Numbered from the stretch's first letter, positions 23,128-35,447 are shown. The stretch: 64,000 bases of DNA from Xestospongia muta (GCA_963693285.1 OY848917.1:27591745-27655744); one strand, 5' to 3'. Numbers and translations: made by a program. Notes: generated from the letters alone by a model not told the origin.

Positions 23128-23816
23128 CAAGCCAATATATACATAATTATATTAAGCAGGTTCAAAAGAGTGCTAATTTAACATGTCTAAATCTATGACA
23201 CTTGCATTTACATGCTTTAACATAGTACTTGGCTTGGAATCTGCAAATTACACTACAATAAGAATTTATATCCACCTCCTATATCTCTTAGTATGTAATA
23301 GATACACTGAGTTATTGGAGAGTAAGCACATAATTGATAAACTTATGTATTAACAATAGTGAGTCTACAAGACTATCTATTACAATGCGCTACAACACAA
23401 AACAATTATAATATAATATTTATTTCATGTAGACACAAATCTTGACTCTAAGAGTAAAGTAGGAGCCAATATGACATCATGGAGAGTAGCATAAAATTAA
23501 CACACCTTAATACTAACAATGGAGAGACTATGAGACTATCTATTACAATGTACTACAACACACAGAAATTATGATACAATAGTTCATGTAGTCACAAGTC
23601 CTGACTCTAGGAGTAAGCCAGGAAGCAATATGATATCAGATTTCATAGCAACATAAAAATCAAAAGCTTTACAACAATTAACCAACAAGTTTTACAAGCA
23701 AACACTTAGGAAGTTTGTAGCATCTTGTAATATCCAGAATTTATAGAATGCATATGTTAATACTTTCCAATGTAAGCATACAATGAAACTATAACAACCC
23801 CTCTAGCAGCCTCCAC
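21601..23816. other. Repeat-rich spacer between TRIM-NHL and the secreted peptide gene, unit 1
   Basis: No gene seen. Contains a (TC)n run near 21750, a (GA)n run near 22900 and a block (about 21690-22500) that recurs beyond the peptide gene (about 24990-26330) in the same orientation. Shared strings include cagtactacacacagtcat, ttaataagaaatgcaat and accatattggg-like motifs. The peptide gene is thus bracketed by an old direct repeat of about 0.8-1.3 kb. Short open frames here are not conserved between units. Confidence 0.5.
23096..23126. repeat. (TG)n microsatellite
   Basis: About 15 dinucleotides in unit 1. The same locus in unit 2 (32238-32259) is shorter and interrupted by a t. Confidence 0.85.
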
Positions 23817-23824
23817 TATAAATG
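23817..23824 (+). promoter_or_regulatory. TATA box of secreted peptide gene, copy 1
   Basis: tataaatg, about 120 bases before the ATG, in a block (cctccactataaatgatagg) identical in the second copy at 32953-32960. Inferred from position. Confidence 0.45.
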
Positions 23825-23942
23825 ATAGGAACTACCTTGCTCTTGAAGATTGATATTGTATGCTGAGGACTTCAGTCAACATTTTTGATCTAGGACACTT
23901 GTGTATTCATTTCAAGACATATTCACTTAAGACAGTAGCAAA

Positions 23943-24791
23943 ATGAAGTTTATTCTGGTCTTTGTGGCACTGTTCTGCTTTGCTAATTGTCAATGGAAGT
24001 TTAGTATGTACTATATATGTATATTATATAGTGACATTTTCTACTCTAATGTCATGTATATAGATGAAAAATCAGAAGAAATATCTCCTGATAAGGACTT
24101 TGAAACACGTTTAGATACAAAAGAAGACGTGTATATAGATGAAAAATCCGAAGAAATATCTCCTGATAACGACTTTGAAACACGTTTGGATACAAAAGAC
24201 AAAGAAGTTCCTATTAATGAAAAAGAAGAGGACAAACGTAAATATTAAGTTTGTTACATAATACAACAATATAGTAAAGAGTTGTTTGTGTTATTAATAT
24301 CATGTAGTGTATTAATGCCACATTTTTTATTATTTACAGTGTTAATGTGCATATTCATTCTTTTGTTTTTACAGATGCTACTGCACAGCTCTTTAGAGCT
24401 ATTACATGTCGCTATTGTATTTGTAGCAGACGAAATAGACTCGGTAAACAATTATAATTATGCATCATAATAATAGCCTAATCTCTTTACAGGATATTCC
24501 CATCATGCCTTGTGCAATCTATGTAAGAGTTGATTTTCATGTGCACTGTCATTCTATCATAATGTAGGCAATGATAATAACAGGAAATATTGGAGGCGCT
24601 GTACTGGTTGTTACTGCAGTGGTCTTAATTACAGTATGTTCAGTATCACCAATTGAAAGATTACATTCATTAACAATGTTTCTTCTGTTGTTTAGGTATC
24701 TATCATACTTATTATGCATTCTGTGTAAGATGTAAGTATATATTGATACAAGTGATTTGTTATAAATTTATTTCATTATATAGGTTTTTAG
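23943..24791 (+). CDS. Secreted protein with acidic repeat and two five-cysteine modules, copy 1
   Basis: Assembled from seven exons: 23943-24003, 24064-24237, 24375-24443, 24493-24522, 24568-24633, 24696-24731 and 24784-24791, giving 147 residues. All six introns are phase 1 with gt/ag ends. Exon 1 encodes a signal peptide (MKFILVFVALFCFANC). Exon 2 encodes an acidic region with two near-identical 25-residue repeats (core DEKSEEISPD and DFETRLDTK). Exons 3-4 and 5-6 each encode one module C-x2-C-x-C-x13/14-C-x2-C; in both, the intron falls five or six residues after the third Cys and another splits the last Cys codon. The chain ends C-F-stop. Plan (signal, acidic region, Cys-rich C-terminus) fits a secreted peptide precursor, but I recognise no family and assign no function. 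The exon 2 donor (gtaaat) is the least certain. Without splicing, exon 2 would stop at 24248. Confidence 0.65.
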
Positions 24792-26371
24792 GCCTTCTGC
24801 AAATGAAGTTAATAATGGAACATTAATTGTTTCTTTCATTTTTAGTAGTTTCCAAACGTTTTTGAGTTAGAACAGTTCTTAGTCAAGGCTTTTTTGTTAC
24901 AGTTATAATTTTAGGATTTTTTGTTATCATAAGTATATAGAACAACTTATCAATTTAACAACAGACATCAAGAAACTCAATATTTATGAAACTGCATATA
25001 TAGAGAGCATGCATATAACAATGTGTGGGTTAGCTGGTTCTTGTAAGTATGGTTGTTGATATTTATAACAAGACATCAGTACTACACACAGTCATATTGT
25101 ACTGATAGTAATGGTATTTTAATAACTTATTTGCCATTTTATAATTGTACTCTATTAATAAATGGTTCATTTGAAAGATACTCAATTTTGCCACTTGACA
25201 TCTCTAGCCATTCTCTAGTCTAGTAGTTAACAATTTGTACATCAGTACATGTTTGTTATATTTACTTGGAATGAGTAGTGATTTGTATCATTAATAAGAA
25301 ATGCAATCAGTATTTTTAACTATGAATACAAAATATTCCCTCAGAAGTATACAGCTGTCAGCACAAGAGATTCATCATACTAACACTATAGCTAAATAAA
25401 CAAATGCTCTAGTGACTTGTGTAGAATGTTAACTATATAAACAAAGTATAATTAAATAAACAAATACTCTAGTGACATGTGTAGAATGTTAACTACAATA
25501 CACAAGTGTTATAAGGTTTATTGACAATTATAAATTTGTGGTCTGATTGTTAATTAGGTTAACCCTATTGCTGCCGATAAGTGTTAACAATGTTTATGCT
25601 CACTTCTTTTGTTACTCGTATTTAAGTGACTCTCTGATGTTGTTGAATCAGTTAAAATATACACAATTTAAGTTGATATGTATGTGAAGTTGACATGATA
25701 TCACAACATGAGATTCAGTGAAGTCAAGCAACACTGAGGGAACACTTATTTGATGAGTACTATCTAATATCTTAATCTATTATGTGAGACACTTGCTAAT
25801 TGACAAGTCAAGTCATTCTTTGGTCCATTAGTTAATAATATATACATCAGTAAACATTTCCTATTTTATTGTAATGATTAATGTTTTCGTTCATTAGTAA
25901 GAGGTGCAATTAGTAATTAAAATACAAAAAAAACATTTCTTCAAGAGCATACAGCATTAACACAAGAGTATTCTATCATACTAACAATATATGATTACAT
26001 AAACAAATGCTGTAGTCACATGACTACATTGACAAAAACTCTAGTCATATGAATGTCAGTGAAGTTAAGCAATGCTGAGGGAACACTATATAATGAGTAC
26101 TATCAAATATTTTAATATATTATGTGCGACACTAATTTATCCATACATGACTCAATGTATCTATTATACTTGTGCCTTTTATATGTGTGTATGTGTGCAT
26201 GCACATGGATATGCAATTCATTATCTTCAAATGTATTGCATACATCTATAGTACAATGCATGGACATATCAAAGGCACCAACAGTGCTGCATATGCCATA
26301 TTGGGTTGACTGTGCTGTATGAAAACTCATTCAGCATTGTCGGTGTGGTCATTTTTTTAATTATCTTTTTT
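24792..26371. other. Spacer with old internal repeats, unit 1
   Basis: No gene. Holds the second arm of the direct repeat described for 21690-22500, and a further partial copy at about 25797-26040 (ttagttaataatatatacatc, gcaattagtaatt). Also contains two adjacent copies of ctagtgac..tgtagaatgttaact near 25410 and 25470. Confidence 0.5.
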
Positions 26372-26560
26372 GGGTGGCTCTTGGTGTAACTTGACTATGA
26401 TGACATCATAATAAAATGAAACATAGTGATGTCATCATATATGATGACATCATCTAAACCTTCAACCAAAACATTAAAACATTATTAAATCTATGACACA
26501 AGTGATGTCATCATAGGACAATTGTTACATCATCAGTAAAGTTATACCAAGAACCACCCG
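26372..26560. mobile_element. MITE with gatgtcatc palindromes, unit 1
   Basis: Ends are inverted copies: gggtggctcttggtgtaactt on the left and aagttataccaagaaccaccc on the right (two mismatches). Inside, gatgacatcat and gatgtcatcatat form further palindromes. About 189 bases, no coding capacity. Flanked by t-runs, so no target duplication can be fixed. The copy at 35448-35638 came with the duplication; a partial independent copy lies at 5700-5795. Confidence 0.7.
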
Positions 26561-26798
26561 TTTTTTTGTAGCACTTATAACTATCAGAAACTATTAAAGC
26601 AATTATCACACTTCTCTGTAGCTGCCATTGATCAACACAAGCATCACTATAACACCATTCTGTGCTAGTCCTATACCTAAAATATATTACATTCTAGGTT
26701 CTGTCAAATGCTATACCTAATATATTGCAATGTGGGTGTGATCTCAATGGTCATACATCAATTAGCTTCATCATGTGTTTTATGAGCATCTCAACTGT

Positions 26799-27258
26799 AT
26801 ATATGACTAAAAACCCAAGATTTCATGCTCAAAGCAAATATATTGCCATAAAGTACCATTTCATAAGAGATGAAGTTTAGAAGGGAAAAATCGATGTCCG
26901 ATACTGTAAGACTGAAGACATGATTGCTGATATGCTAACAAAGGACTGTATGCTGAACGATTCATGAAACTAAGAGAAATGACCGGAGTAAAGGAATTAC
27001 ACCAACAATCTGACATAAAGTGAGAAGGAGTGTAGAAAAAGAGCATTTAAAGCTCAGATTGTTTACATAATATAATATGTTTTGTATGATATCTGTGACA
27101 TGAATATTCAGTGTATGAGCACATGTATGATTTACTAGAACATTCTATCAAGTGGTGCATCTAGAATATTCTTCTTTGTTGTTACTATGTTTTGATCTAT
27201 ATTTTATTGAGTTTTGTTTCCAAGTTGGTCTTTGTCAATCTTACAAATAAAACTATCA
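26799..27258 (+). mobile_element. Truncated copia 3' end at the unit 1/unit 2 junction
   Basis: Begins abruptly inside the RNase H C-terminal coding part (same point as about 17628 in the full element) and runs through the polypurine tract and a complete LTR (27031-27258). The stop in gaagtttag is shared with unit 3 and absent from unit 1. Its left edge is the duplication joint. Confidence 0.85.
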
Positions 27259-27691
27259 GTAAAAACCATTTCATTTACATCAATAAAACAATGAATGTAT
27301 TCAATACAAATTTCCTGTGATATTATGTGCTCGTTCAAATACATCACCTAATTTATTACTATCTTATTATTACCAGCACTAGCTATATATATTTCATGTA
27401 ATGTTAATACAAAATGTACATGTCCATTTATTGTCATACAGTTGATGTACTTCTTTATTCTATTTATCGATTCCTTTTATCATTGTGTCTGTTGTACTGA
27501 TATACATCTGTTTGTTGTCTGTTCACTTTGTTGTTATGTAATTAATTTGTGACATGATAATTTTATTACTCTTGATCATTAATGTCATTATAATATTCTT
27601 GAGAAAAATCCTGTCAATAATCAAAAACAGATTAATACAATGTTATAACAAAATTTCTTATTACATCACTAAATTATACATTTGATTCCAG

Positions 27692-29890
27692 TCAGTATTT
27701 TAACACTCTTAATCCGTTCCATTCTGCTACATAGATATATCCTGCTTGATCAATGAAGACACCAAGAGGATTATCTATATCACCAAACGAATGAAAAGGA
27801 GTTTTGCCATTTCCACGAAACACAACTATATCACAACCGATGGTAGATGTATTTGGTATGTGTATACTCACAACACAATCATCATTCTTCATAAAAGCAA
27901 TATCACCAACACACTGTAAAGTATTACTACTGTATCGTCCAATATAACGTCCAACAGAAGAAAATATTTCAATAATACCTTCATCATATGTTCCAACATG
28001 AATGTTACCAAAATTATCAGTTGATACACACCGTACATTAGACTTACACTTTATCATTATTGATCTAACGAAAGACAAGTCAGATCGAAGTACCTGAACA
28101 CGCTTGTTGTATTGATCAGCTACATAAAGTAACTCATCTTTACCAAAGTGTAATCCCGTTGGATTATCAAATTGTAGTTCACCAGATCCCATCTCTCCCA
28201 CTGATGTGATAAACTTCCCATCTAAAGTAGCCTTTACTATCTTATTACTACTAACACTAACTATATACATAATGTTATTAGCTTTATCCACAGCAATACC
28301 TCTGGGATTTTTTACATTTAATTCATCAGCAGGAATAGTGCGAGCTATGTCTCCTTTGTCATTATAGACTACAATAGTGTCATCATCAAAAGTAACATAA
28401 ATATTTCCTTCATCATCGACATAAAGATAGGCTGGGTATGGTTTAGCAGATACAGTTAGTATTGGTTCCTTTATTTTGCTATAGTCACGTACATTGATAA
28501 TATATGGACTGTCCTTGATATTGTCATTGTATAGCTGTACATGAAGTAAATAACTACCTTCAGATGTGGGTGGGTCAACAATCAACTCATATCTTCCTTC
28601 TTCCTTATAACATACATTTACTTCGCTGATATATGATGATGACTTGTCAGTTAGCTTTGAATGGACGACAAGTTCTTCCACTGTAGCCTTCTTTCCTATT
28701 TTATCACAAATCTCAAGAACAAGAGAAGATTTACCACTATTTGGTATACCAATTGGTTGTTTAGGATTGATATCTACTAGGCTACAATCAAGTTCTTCAG
28801 AAAGAGATGACGAAACTGAAGAAAGCTTTGTAATGGCTGATAGTACAGGCTTTGGATCTAATATACAGTAGATATCATCATTACTAACTGCTAGTTTAGT
28901 TCCCTCTACTTGTTTCATTAATGAGCTCACCACTTCACTCAAGGTACATTTAATAGCTAGGAACTCTGTTGGAGAAAACTCTTCACTAGCTTCACTACAT
29001 GTACTCATAACACACTCAATGTCACTAACAAGTTCATTCAAACTATCTAATTGAGTCTGTAAAGGACTACTTTTAGTTAAAGCAAATATATCAACCTCCT
29101 TTAGTAGCTCTTGATGACGTTTCTCTAAGGCAGCAATAATAGACTGGAATGTATCGTTGATGTGACTTTTAATAGCCTCTCTATAATTTGTAATAGACAA
29201 CACGACAGACTCTATCTTCTCTTTTGTCTGAGACACTGTGGAATGTGCTTTCTTTAGTGATGGAAGTGAATTAGTGATGTCAGCATTTTCTACTTTCATA
29301 GCTTCTTGTATACGACAACACTTGTGTTCTTTGTGTTCGAACATGTAACACTCATGACATATCAAACTACTACATGTAGTACAGTAGTACTTGAGAACTT
29401 CATCAGAATGATGAGTACAGTAAACTAGTGATGATGTTAATGATGTTGATATGTTTGTTAGAGCTTCTACTTTGTGATCACGAAGTATGCGAATACTTTT
29501 ATGAGACTTAATACAAAGTGAACATAGACTAGCATCACATTGATGACAGTATGCTTCAGCCTGCTTTTTGCTATCACAACTACCACAAGATTGCTCAGAT
29601 TGAATCTTAGCTAAACGACGCGCAATGGCTGCTTCGTTCTCGAGTCGTACGTGTCGAGGTAAACGATGCGGGGGGTGTGGACTGACCTTGTGACACGTAG
29701 GACAAGTAGTTTTCTCTTCATTTTCTTTAACGACAGAGTCTAAACATGATTTACAGAACGTATGAAGACAATGGAGAAGACGAGGATCACGATAATAACC
29801 ACCACAAAGTTTACAGTTAGTGGAAGTACTAGAGGGAACAGGAGAAGTTGGGATACCACTAGTAGCCATCTTAGCAGGGAACTCAGTCAC
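27692..29890 (-). CDS. TRIM-NHL protein, copy 2
   Basis: 732 codons, intronless, collinear with copy 1 and intact. RING and B-box zinc ligands are unchanged. About ten residues are private to this copy, among them V in PRHVRLEN, I in VDIFALTK, K in EGTKLAV, and F and D in the NHL part (NFGN, TYDEG). It shares V53, K in EHKCC, M in EAMKV and SS in the coiled coil with copy 3. It has its own TATA-like box (near 30014) and 3' flank, so it can be expressed independently. Same likely role as copy 1. Confidence 0.95.
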   Translation of the reverse strand: MTEFPAKMATSGIPTSPVPSSTSTNCKLCGGYYRDPRLLHCLHTFCKSCLDSVVKENEEKTTCPTCHKVSPHPPHRLPRHVRLENEAAIARRLAKIQSEQSCGSCDSKKQAEAYCHQCDASLCSLCIKSHKSIRILRDHKVEALTNISTSLTSSLVYCTHHSDEVLKYYCTTCSSLICHECYMFEHKEHKCCRIQEAMKVENADITNSLPSLKKAHSTVSQTKEKIESVVLSITNYREAIKSHINDTFQSIIAALEKRHQELLKEVDIFALTKSSPLQTQLDSLNELVSDIECVMSTCSEASEEFSPTEFLAIKCTLSEVVSSLMKQVEGTKLAVSNDDIYCILDPKPVLSAITKLSSVSSSLSEELDCSLVDINPKQPIGIPNSGKSSLVLEICDKIGKKATVEELVVHSKLTDKSSSYISEVNVCYKEEGRYELIVDPPTSEGSYLLHVQLYNDNIKDSPYIINVRDYSKIKEPILTVSAKPYPAYLYVDDEGNIYVTFDDDTIVVYNDKGDIARTIPADELNVKNPRGIAVDKANNIMYIVSVSSNKIVKATLDGKFITSVGEMGSGELQFDNPTGLHFGKDELLYVADQYNKRVQVLRSDLSFVRSIMIKCKSNVRCVSTDNFGNIHVGTYDEGIIEIFSSVGRYIGRYSSNTLQCVGDIAFMKNDDCVVSIHIPNTSTIGCDIVVFRGNGKTPFHSFGDIDNPLGVFIDQAGYIYVAEWNGLRVLKY

Positions 29891-30211
29891 ACCTTCAATT
29901 ATGTTGCTAATGGAAACAATGTTCTATTCAGACAGCACCAACAAATTGGGGCATTAAGTAGTTTATTGGAAGAGCAAGTAGAGTCTGACTGAGTTCTGGT
30001 ATCATGTATGAGACTTATATAACATATCAATTTCAGACCATGCCAAGTGTAGTCTAAGTGCTATCCTCTCTTGACTCCATGAAGGCGACTGGTCTATATG
30101 GAATTAGTTCAAACTTAAAATCATGTGCTTCAGTCTTGTAAAGTCTCTTTATCAACTGTTTCTCCATGCTTTTAACAAAATTAAAATTCAGAAGACTGGT
30201 GTTTTCACCTG

Positions 30212-30743
30212 ATCTTCAAAGATGGAGAGAAAGTCATCAGTTAAGAACTATTGTCCAATTTTACTTATATAGATTCATTTGTGCTTGAATGTATATAATG
30301 TACAACCAAATTTCCGATGACATCTTTTGGTTACCAAGTCAATTCAGATTTATGAAAATTCAACCCTTTATTATCTCCTTTATTCCTCTATGATATATTT
30401 GACTCTTATGATTAGAAAGCATGTACTGATACATGTGGCTATAGTTCAAGACCTATAACCATCAATCTTATATATTGTACTGTTTGTTGTCTCTGGAGTT
30501 CCTCAAGATATTTTTCTTGGGCCTATTCTGTTTCTACCATATGTGAATGATATGTATTCCTAACGTTGTTTTTAAGTCCAAACTACTTATGCTGATGACA
30601 CCAAACTTGATCACCTTAAAGTCTCCTAGTGACTGTATTAAACTTCAAGATGACATATGTACACTTAATTCATGGTCTACACAATGGAAATTATATTTCA
30701 ATACTTCAAAATGTATTGTCATAAACTTTTCAAGAAAACAATA
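30212..30743 (+). mobile_element. LINE reverse-transcriptase remnant, unit 2
   Basis: Same remnant as in unit 1, with a deletion of about 40 bases near 30460. SGVPQD and YADDT are still readable. Confidence 0.75.
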
Positions 30744-32952
30744 ATCTGATCATGTCTACTAAGTCTATTGGTGTTCACCTGACCGGTAAAAAATTGTGAT
30801 AACTTTCTAATAACTAGACCAAACATTTTATTAAACTCTAGCTTTATACACACAGTCATGTACATTGTACTGATAGTAACAACAATGTTTTCTCTCTCTC
30901 TCTCTCTCTCAAAATATATACGTATGCATATATCAATGTGTAGGTTAGCTAGTTCTCTCAAATATGGTCTTTGATATTCATAAAAGACATCAGTACTACA
31001 CACAGTCATGTACATTGTACTGATAGTAATGGTATTTTAATAGTAGTAATGTATTATAAACACACTTGTTATTTATAATTGTACTCTATTAATAAATGGA
31101 TCATTTGAAAAGTATTCAATTTTGTCACTTGACATCTCTAACCATTCTCTGGTCTACTAGTTAACAATATGTACATCAGTATATGTTTCTTATATTTACT
31201 TGGAATGAGTAGTGATTTGTATCATTAATAAGAAATGCAATTAGTATTTTTAATTATGAATACAAAATATTCCCTCAAAAGTATACAGCTATCAACACAA
31301 GAGTTTCATCACACTAACAATATATGTCTACATAAACAAATGCTTTAGTCTATTTTGTGGCACAATAATTTATCCATCCATGACTCAATGTAACCAAATA
31401 CTTCACCTTATACAAGTGTGTGCAGGCCTTTGATGGCACATTCAAATACATTACATACATCCATAGTACCATGAATGGGCATATCAAAGGCATCAACAAT
31501 TCTGTATATTCCATATTGGGGTTACTGTGTTGTATGAAAACTCATATATCTCATATATATGTAGATATGGTCATGTTAATGACTGATATGTACTTTTGCA
31601 GTACTTATGGTATGACAAACTATTCAAACAATTATCATACTTCTCTGTAGCTGTCATTAATCTCCACAAATATCACTATAAATCATTTTAAGCACTATTC
31701 CGTTCTTGTGCTATATCTAATATAGAGGTGGTCTTAATGCTCATACTGAACTTGGCTTTTCTACCTTGGGTTGTATAAGCATCTCAACCACAGCCCCTCA
31801 TGTAATATATCCATAAAGCACTCAGAACAGTGTTTTAACTAATACATACTGGAGACATACTAAATAAAAACAACAATATAATGGTGAATTTACTTCATTA
31901 TAATACTATGTCTTACCTGTATTATTTATGTCAACAAGGACACACAATCTCTTACTCATTCTTGGTAGACCAGATGTTGCATTATCACTACATCATTCTA
32001 GAGAATGATGTTCTAGAGTATATATAATATGTATATATTTTGTGAGAGAGAGAGAGAGCAGTGTTGCAATGTTATAATGTATGTGAATGATGGAGACCAT
32101 TAAATAAGCAAAATACTATAAAATGTAGGTGTTCATTCTTCCCCCAATTTCCTTATTTAAACATTAAACATTAATATCATTAGTTTAATGTAAAGAAAAT
32201 ATTTTGCTCATGTAAACACTAATCAAAGTATTAAGGTATATGTGTGTGTTTGTGTGTGTAACAAGCCAATATATACATAATTATATTAAGCAGGTTCAAA
32301 AGAGTGCTAATTTAACATGTCTAAATCTATGACACTTGCATTTACATGCTTTAACATACTACTTGGCTTGGAATCTGCAAATTACACTACAATAAGAATT
32401 TATGTCCACCTCTTATATCTCTTAGTATGTAATAGATACACTGAGTTATTGGAGAGTAAGCACATAATTGATAAACTTATGTATTAACAATAGTGAGTCT
32501 ACAAGACTATCTATTACAATGCGCTACAACACAAAACAATTATAATATAATATTTATTTCATGTAGTCACAAATCTTGACTCTAAGAGTAAAGTAGGAGC
32601 CAATATGACATCATGGAGAGTAGCATAAAATTAACACACCTTAATACTAACAATGGAGAGACTATGAGACTATCTATTACAATGTACTACAACACACAAA
32701 AATTATGATACAATAGTTCATGTAGTCACAAGTCCTGACTCTATAGGAGTAAGCCAGGAAGCAATATGATATCAGAGTTCATAGCAACATAAAAATCAAA
32801 AGCTTTACAACAATTAACCAACAAGTTTTACAAGCAAACACTTAGGAAGCTTGTAGCATCTTGTAATATCCAGAATTTATAGAATGCATATGTTAATACT
32901 TTCCAATGTAAGCATACAATGAAACTATAACAACTCCTCTAGCAGCCTCCAC
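30744..32952. other. Repeat-rich spacer, unit 2
   Basis: Collinear with 21601-23816 and as poor in genes; only point changes and short length differences in the (TC)n, (GA)n and (TG)n runs were noticed. Confidence 0.5.
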
Positions 32953-33078
32953 TATAAATGATAGGAACTACCTTGCTCTTGAAGATTGATATTGTATGCT
33001 GAGGACTTCAGTCAATATTTTTGATCCAGTACACTTGTGTATTCATTTCAAGACATATTCACTTAAGACAGTAGCAAA

Positions 33079-33910
33079 ATGAAGTTTATTCTGGTCTTTG
33101 TGGCACTGTTCTGCTTTGCTAATTGTCAATGGAAGTTTAGTATGTACTATATATGTATATTATATCGTGACATTTTCTACTCTAATGTCATGTATATAGA
33201 TGAAAAATCAGAAGAAATATCTCCTGATAAGGACTTTGAAACGCGTTTAGATACAAAAGAAGACGTGTATATAGATGAAAAATCCGATAACGACTTTGAA
33301 ACACGTTTGGATACAAAAGACAAAGTTCCTATTAATGCAAAAGAAGAGGACAAACGTAAATAGTTTGTGTTACATGATACAACAATATAGTAATGAGTTA
33401 TTGTTAGTTGTTATTAATATCATGTAGTGTATTAATGCCACATTTTTTTATTATTTACAGTGTTAATGTGCATATTCATTCTTGTTTTTACAGATGCTAC
33501 TGCACAGCTCTTTAGAGCTATTACATGTCGCTATTGTATTTGTAGCAGACGAAATGCACGCGGTAAACAATTATAATTGTGCATCATAATAATAGCCTAA
33601 TCTCTTTACAGGATATTCCCATCATGCCTTGTGCAATCTATGTAAGAGTTGATTTTCATGTGCACTGTCATTATATCATAATGTAGGCAATGATAATAAC
33701 AGGAAATATTGGAGGCGCTGTACTGGTTGTTACTGCAGTGGTCTCTATTACGGTATGTTCAGTATCACCAATTGAAAGATTACATTCATTAACAATGTTT
33801 CTTCCGTTGTTTAGGTATCTATCATACTTATTATGCATTCTGTGTAAGATGTAAGTATATATTGATACAAGTGATTTGTTATAAATTTATTTCATTATAT
33901 AGGTTTTTAG
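33079..33910 (+). CDS. Secreted protein with acidic repeat and two five-cysteine modules, copy 2
   Basis: Exons 33079-33139, 33200-33355, 33494-33562, 33612-33641, 33687-33752, 33815-33850 and 33903-33910, giving 141 residues. Every intron is again phase 1 and every splice site is preserved. Differences from copy 1 keep the frame: exon 2 lacks 15 bases (EEISP in the second acidic repeat) and 3 bases near its end. Two residues change in module 1 (RL to AR) and two in module 2. All ten cysteines, the signal peptide and the C-F-stop end are retained. Exon 1 is identical, while introns carry small indels. A tataaatg box lies at 32953-32960. The retained frame over seven exons in both copies is the main argument that this is a real gene. 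Confidence 0.65.
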
Positions 33911-35447
33911 GCCTTCTGGAAATGAAGTTAATAATGGAACATTAATTGTTTTTCATTTTTAGTAGTTTCCAAACGTTTTTGAGTTTTAGAACAATTCTTA
34001 GTCGAGGCTTTTTTGTTAGTTATAATTTTAGGATTAGTTATAATTTTAAGATTTGTTATCATAAGTATATAGAACAACTTATCAATTTAACAACAGACAT
34101 CCAAGAAACTCAATATTTATGAAACTGCATATATAGAGAGCATGCTAAGTATATAGAACAACTTATCAATTTAACAACAGACATCCAAGAAACTCAATAT
34201 TTATGAAACTGCATATATAGAGAGCATGCATATAACAATGTGTGGGTTAGCTGGTTCTTGTAAGTATGGTTGTTGATATTTATAACAAGACATCAGTACT
34301 ACACACAGTCATGTACATTGTACTGATAGTAATGGTATTTTAATAACTTACTTGCCATTTTATAATTGCACTCTATTAATAAATGGATCATTTGAAAGAT
34401 ACTCAATTTTGTCACTTGACATCTCTAGCCATTCTCTGGTCTAGTAGTTAACAATATGTACATCAGTACATGTTTGTTATATTTACTTGGGATGAGTAGT
34501 GATTTGTATCATTAATAAGAAATGCAATCAGTATTTTTAATTATGAATACAAAATATTCCCTCAGAAGTATACAGCTGTCAGCACAAGAGATTCATCATA
34601 CTAACACTATAGCTAAATAAACAAATGCTCTAGTGACTTTTGTAGAATGTTAACTATATAAACAAAGTATAATTAAATAAACAAATACTCTTGTATTTAA
34701 GTGACTCTCTGATGTTGCTGAATCAGTTAAAATATACACAATTTAAGTTGATATGTATGTGAAGTTGACATGATATCACAACATGAGATTCAGTGAAGTC
34801 AAGCAACACTGAGGGAACACTTATTTGATGAGTACTATCTAATATCTTAATCTATTATGTGAGACACTTGCTAATTGACAAGTCAAGCCATTCTTTGGTC
34901 CATTAGTTAATAATATATACATCAGTAAACATTTCCTATTTTATTGTAATGATTAATGTTTTCGTTCATTAATAAGAGGTGCAATTAGTAATTAAAATAC
35001 AAAAAAAAACATTTCTTCAAGAGCATACAGCATTAACACAAGAGTATTCTATCATACTAACAATATATGATTACATAAACAAATGCTGTAGTCACATGAC
35101 TACATTAACAAAAACTCTAGTCATATGAATGTCAGTGAAGTTAAGCAATGCTGAGGGAACACTATATAATGAGTACTATCAAATATTTTAATATATTATG
35201 TGCGACACTAATTTATCCATACATGACTCAATGTATCTATTATACTTGTGCCTTTTATATGTGTGTATGTGTGCATGCACATGGATATGCAATTCATTAT
35301 CTTCAAATGTATTGCATACATCTATAGTACAATGCATGGACATATCAAAGGCACCAACAATGCTGCATATGCCATATTGGGTTGACTGTGCTGTATGAAA
35401 ACTCATACAGCATTGTAGGTGTGGTCATTTTTTTAGTTATCTTTTTT
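33911..35447. other. Spacer, unit 2
   Basis: Collinear with 24792-26371 but lacking about 270 bases found there (roughly 25450-25620). No gene. Confidence 0.5.
34062..34229. repeat. 84-base tandem duplication
   Basis: The segment taagtatatagaacaactta through gagagcatgc occurs twice in a row (34062-34145 and 34146-34229), essentially identical. Unit 1 has a single copy near 24935-25015, so the event followed the segmental duplication. Confidence 0.9.

Noticed and set aside
23943..24248. Single-exon 101-residue reading of the peptide gene
   Set aside because: Codons 21-40 of that reading are an intron (gtatgt...tatatag); the spliced model gives six phase-consistent introns conserved in two copies.
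26112..26330. Overlapping 66- and 72-codon frames on both strands, repeated in unit 2
   Set aside because: Their apparent conservation is only due to the segmental duplication; they lie in an old non-coding repeat.
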